From Pseudothermotoga elfii DSM 9442 = NBRC 107921 (GTDB lineage Bacteria; Thermotogota; Thermotogae; Thermotogales; DSM-5069): a stretch of DNA of 64,000 nt. Positions 62,400 to 64,000 of this stretch are shown one piece after another. The stretch spans positions 2,012,001-2,076,000 of the forward strand of contig NC_022792.1 of assembly GCF_000504085.1 (NCBI RefSeq), read 5' to 3'. Positions within the stretch are counted from its first letter, which is position 1. The number at the start of each line of letters is the position of its first letter. The notes beneath the pieces were generated by a model. It did no database searches, had not been told where the DNA came from, and was given only the letters and a program-made list of their open reading frames with translations. Both the position numbers and the translations under genes were made by a program.

Positions 62400-63235
62400 T
62401 TCAATATTTCACAGGCAACCTTAACATTGTTTTTCAGAAGTTCGACATTACTCCTAACAGTTTTTCCTTTCGAATAATGAGCCAGCCTCGACAAAAGAAA
62501 TGGAGTAACACCTTTACCCTTCACAGAAGATGCATCAAGGTCATGCTCAGATAGTCTGTACCATTCTTCAAATTGTTCAACCTCAATTGCATGTTCGTCA
62601 GGTATGGGATTGAAAACAAGAACTGCACCGGGTAGATTAAATTTCTCTTTGAATAAAAAAATAGATGCAATCTCTTCAAAACTGTCAACTCTATTAATGT
62701 GTATGCTGGTGGATTTACAGTAGAAAGCCGGTAGCTCATCAGTTTTATAGCCAACAACAGTTATTTGAAATGTCTCCAGCATTTCAACAGTAGATCTCAA
62801 ATCCAGTATTGATTTAGGACCAGCGCTGACTACTATCATTCTGGTTCTGGAGAGTTCGGCTAAATCCTGAGAAACATCCCATTGATCTATTTTGTGAACT
62901 CCTCCTATTCCACCTGTTGCAAAAACTTTTATATTGTTCAAATGTGCAATGCGCATTGTAGCGCTCACTGTCGTTGCAGCCCACATTTTTTTAGCAAGTG
63001 CAAATGGAATTTCTGCGGTTCCTATTTTTAAAACATCTTTTCTCGAAGCAATTTGAACAATCTCCTCCCTGCTTAACCCAACTTTTATCTGACCAGCAAT
63101 TATTCCTATAGTCTTTGCAGAACATCCAGTTTCAGCTGCAAGCTCTTCAAGCTCAACAGCTGTATCAATATTGATTGGAAATGGCAATCCATGGGCGATA
63201 ACGGTCGACTCTAAAGCCAGAATTTTCTCCATCAT
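62378..63235 (-). CDS. psuG: Pseudouridine-5'-phosphate glycosidase
   Basis: About 285 residues. LALESTVIAHGLPFP, TIGIIAGQIKVGLS, GTAEIPFALAKKMWAATTVSATM, FATGGIGGVHK and VKGKGVTPFLLSRLAHYSKGKTVRSN are conserved PsuG segments. Cleaves (or forms) the C-C bond in pseudouridine monophosphate; salvages tRNA-derived pseudouridine. Its kinase partner PsuK is not adjacent. ATG 63235 or 63232, both after GGTGAG, two bases from the nitroreductase stop. Confidence 0.93.
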   Translation of the reverse strand: MMEKILALESTVIAHGLPFPINIDTAVELEELAAETGCSAKTIGIIAGQIKVGLSREEIVQIASRKDVLKIGTAEIPFALAKKMWAATTVSATMRIAHLNNIKVFATGGIGGVHKIDQWDVSQDLAELSRTRMIVVSAGPKSILDLRSTVEMLETFQITVVGYKTDELPAFYCKSTSIHINRVDSFEEIASIFLFKEKFNLPGAVLVFNPIPDEHAIEVEQFEEWYRLSEHDLDASSVKGKGVTPFLLSRLAHYSKGKTVRSNVELLKNNVKVACEILNQLSKMQ

Positions 63236-63237
63236 TC

Positions 63238-63738
63238 TCACCATCTTTCGAAATGCAATCTGTCTTTTCGAAATCTATCAACAGTGCCTGGTTTTTCAGC
63301 AGGATATCCAATTGGTATCAGTGAAAATGCTACAATATCTTTAGGAAGACCGAGGAATTTACGAAAACTTTCTACTCTTAATTCGTCAGGATATATACCA
63401 CACCAAACAGCACCGAGCCCAAGTTCGGCAGCCCTGAGAAGAATATTTTCCGTAGCAGCTGCGCAATCTTGAACCCAGAACCCGGGATATTTTACCGAAG
63501 ACAAATCCGCGCAAACAATTACTGCGACAGGAGCACTAATTACTGATTTTGCATAGGGATGTATCTCTGCTATCTTTTCTTTCGTGCTTTGATTTTTAAT
63601 CACGACAAAGTGCCACGGCTGTTCATTACCAGCAGATGGCGCATGCATCGCCGCTCTGATAATTTCCAAAATTGTATCCTCGCTTACATCGCGGGGTTGA
63701 AATTTTCTAACGCTTCTTCTTGCGTATATTATACTCAT
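63238..63738 (-). CDS. Nitroreductase-family FMN oxidoreductase
   Basis: About 166 residues. RRSVRKFQPRDV and APSAGNEQPWHFVVI bind FMN phosphate, and LGLGAVWCGIYPDE followed by IPIGYPAEKP is typical of the family. It reduces an unknown substrate with NAD(P)H. ATG at 63738 with GGAGGTGATTG upstream, the site containing the EamA gene stop. Confidence 0.88.
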   Translation of the reverse strand: MSIIYARRSVRKFQPRDVSEDTILEIIRAAMHAPSAGNEQPWHFVVIKNQSTKEKIAEIHPYAKSVISAPVAVIVCADLSSVKYPGFWVQDCAAATENILLRAAELGLGAVWCGIYPDELRVESFRKFLGLPKDIVAFSLIPIGYPAEKPGTVDRFRKDRLHFERW

Positions 63739-63739
63739 T

Positions 63740-64000
63740 TCAATCACCTCCAGAATCTCTTTTATAAGCTATCCCAAAAATTATCGCACAGATAAGCAAA
63801 ATCATACCAGAGATCTGTAAAAACGAGAGTTTCTCTGAGAGTATTAAAAATGAAAAAATAGCCGCGAAAACTGGTTCCCCAACATAGATCAAAGCAGATA
63901 CATTAGATCCTACTTCCTTTTGAAATTTTAACTGGACCCAGAGAGCAAAAATAGTTGCCAGAAGAGCTGAGAATACCATCGCAAAAATGAATTCCATGCT
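63740..64000 (-). CDS. EamA/DMT-family permease, C-terminal part (5' truncated by window edge)
   Basis: The frame is open to the window edge; the last 86 residues are present. Three hydrophobic helices with ALIYVGEPVFAAIFSFLILSEKL and ISGMILLICAIIFG match the second EamA domain of drug/metabolite transporters. Ends with a charged tail (YKRDSGGD). One base separates its stop from the nitroreductase ATG. Substrate unknown. Confidence 0.85.
   Translation of the reverse strand, partial: SMEFIFAMVFSALLATIFALWVQLKFQKEVGSNVSALIYVGEPVFAAIFSFLILSEKLSFLQISGMILLICAIIFGIAYKRDSGGD

Overview
The window comes from a thermophilic, anaerobic, fermentative bacterium of the Thermotogales, most likely the Thermotoga/Pseudothermotoga lineage. 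This is inferred from the sequence: AT-rich protein genes beside very GC-rich rRNA genes, a Thermotoga-like 16S 5' end, the order pfkA-pyk next to DUF2007-gcvT-gcvH-gcvPA-gcvPB, an encapsulin with separate ferritin-like cargo, several phosphofructokinases, a K+-dependent membrane pyrophosphatase and frequent GTG/TTG starts. No database search was possible.

Layout. 1-5.2 kb: end of a MATE exporter, a signal-peptide/TPR protein, ribokinase, a Wzz/BY-kinase-like protein and an SPL-type radical SAM protein. 5.2-15.5 kb: a complete IMP operon on the minus strand (purE-C-S-Q-L-F-M-N-H-D), headed by a guanine riboswitch with its own terminator. 15.6-17.7 kb: an iron-storage locus (ferritin-like cargo and encapsulin shell, divergent from a rubrerythrin-VIT1 membrane protein). 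17.7-21.6 kb: a UMP operon (pyrC-K-D-F-E) preceded by a translated leader ORF that runs through a terminator. 21.7-23.9 kb: a small metal-related cluster behind a CsoR-like operator. 24.1-29.8 kb: a family-5 (Opp/Dpp-type) ABC transporter and a small HMA protein. 29.9-30.2 kb: an apparent IS200/IS605 (TnpB/omegaRNA) relic. 30.2-35.4 kb: one rRNA operon (16S-tRNA-Ile-tRNA-Ala-23S-5S) on the minus strand. 35.4-40 kb: a Liv branched-chain amino acid transporter. 40-48.5 kb: threonine aldolase, DUF2804, serine dehydratase, an aberrant PFK, membrane pyrophosphatase and two DAP-pathway genes behind a terminator-bearing leader. 48.6-54 kb: PPi-type PFK, a tiny Lys-rich peptide, three HAD proteins, a membrane protein and a lipoprotein. 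54-60.9 kb: glycine cleavage genes divergent from ATP-PFK and pyruvate kinase. 61-64 kb: a PAS-GAF-GGDEF protein, PsuG, a nitroreductase and the end of an EamA permease.

The main theme is nucleotide and central metabolism under RNA-based control. Purines are governed by a riboswitch, pyrimidines by a probable leader-ORF (pyrBI-type) attenuator, and the DAP genes by a third leader with an odd, apparently frameshifted small ORF. PPi released by biosynthesis can be used by the membrane pyrophosphatase and by PPi-PFK. Serine, threonine and glycine catabolism genes (sdaAA/AB, threonine aldolase, gcv) occur together with a branched-chain amino acid importer, as expected for an amino-acid- and sugar-fermenting organism.
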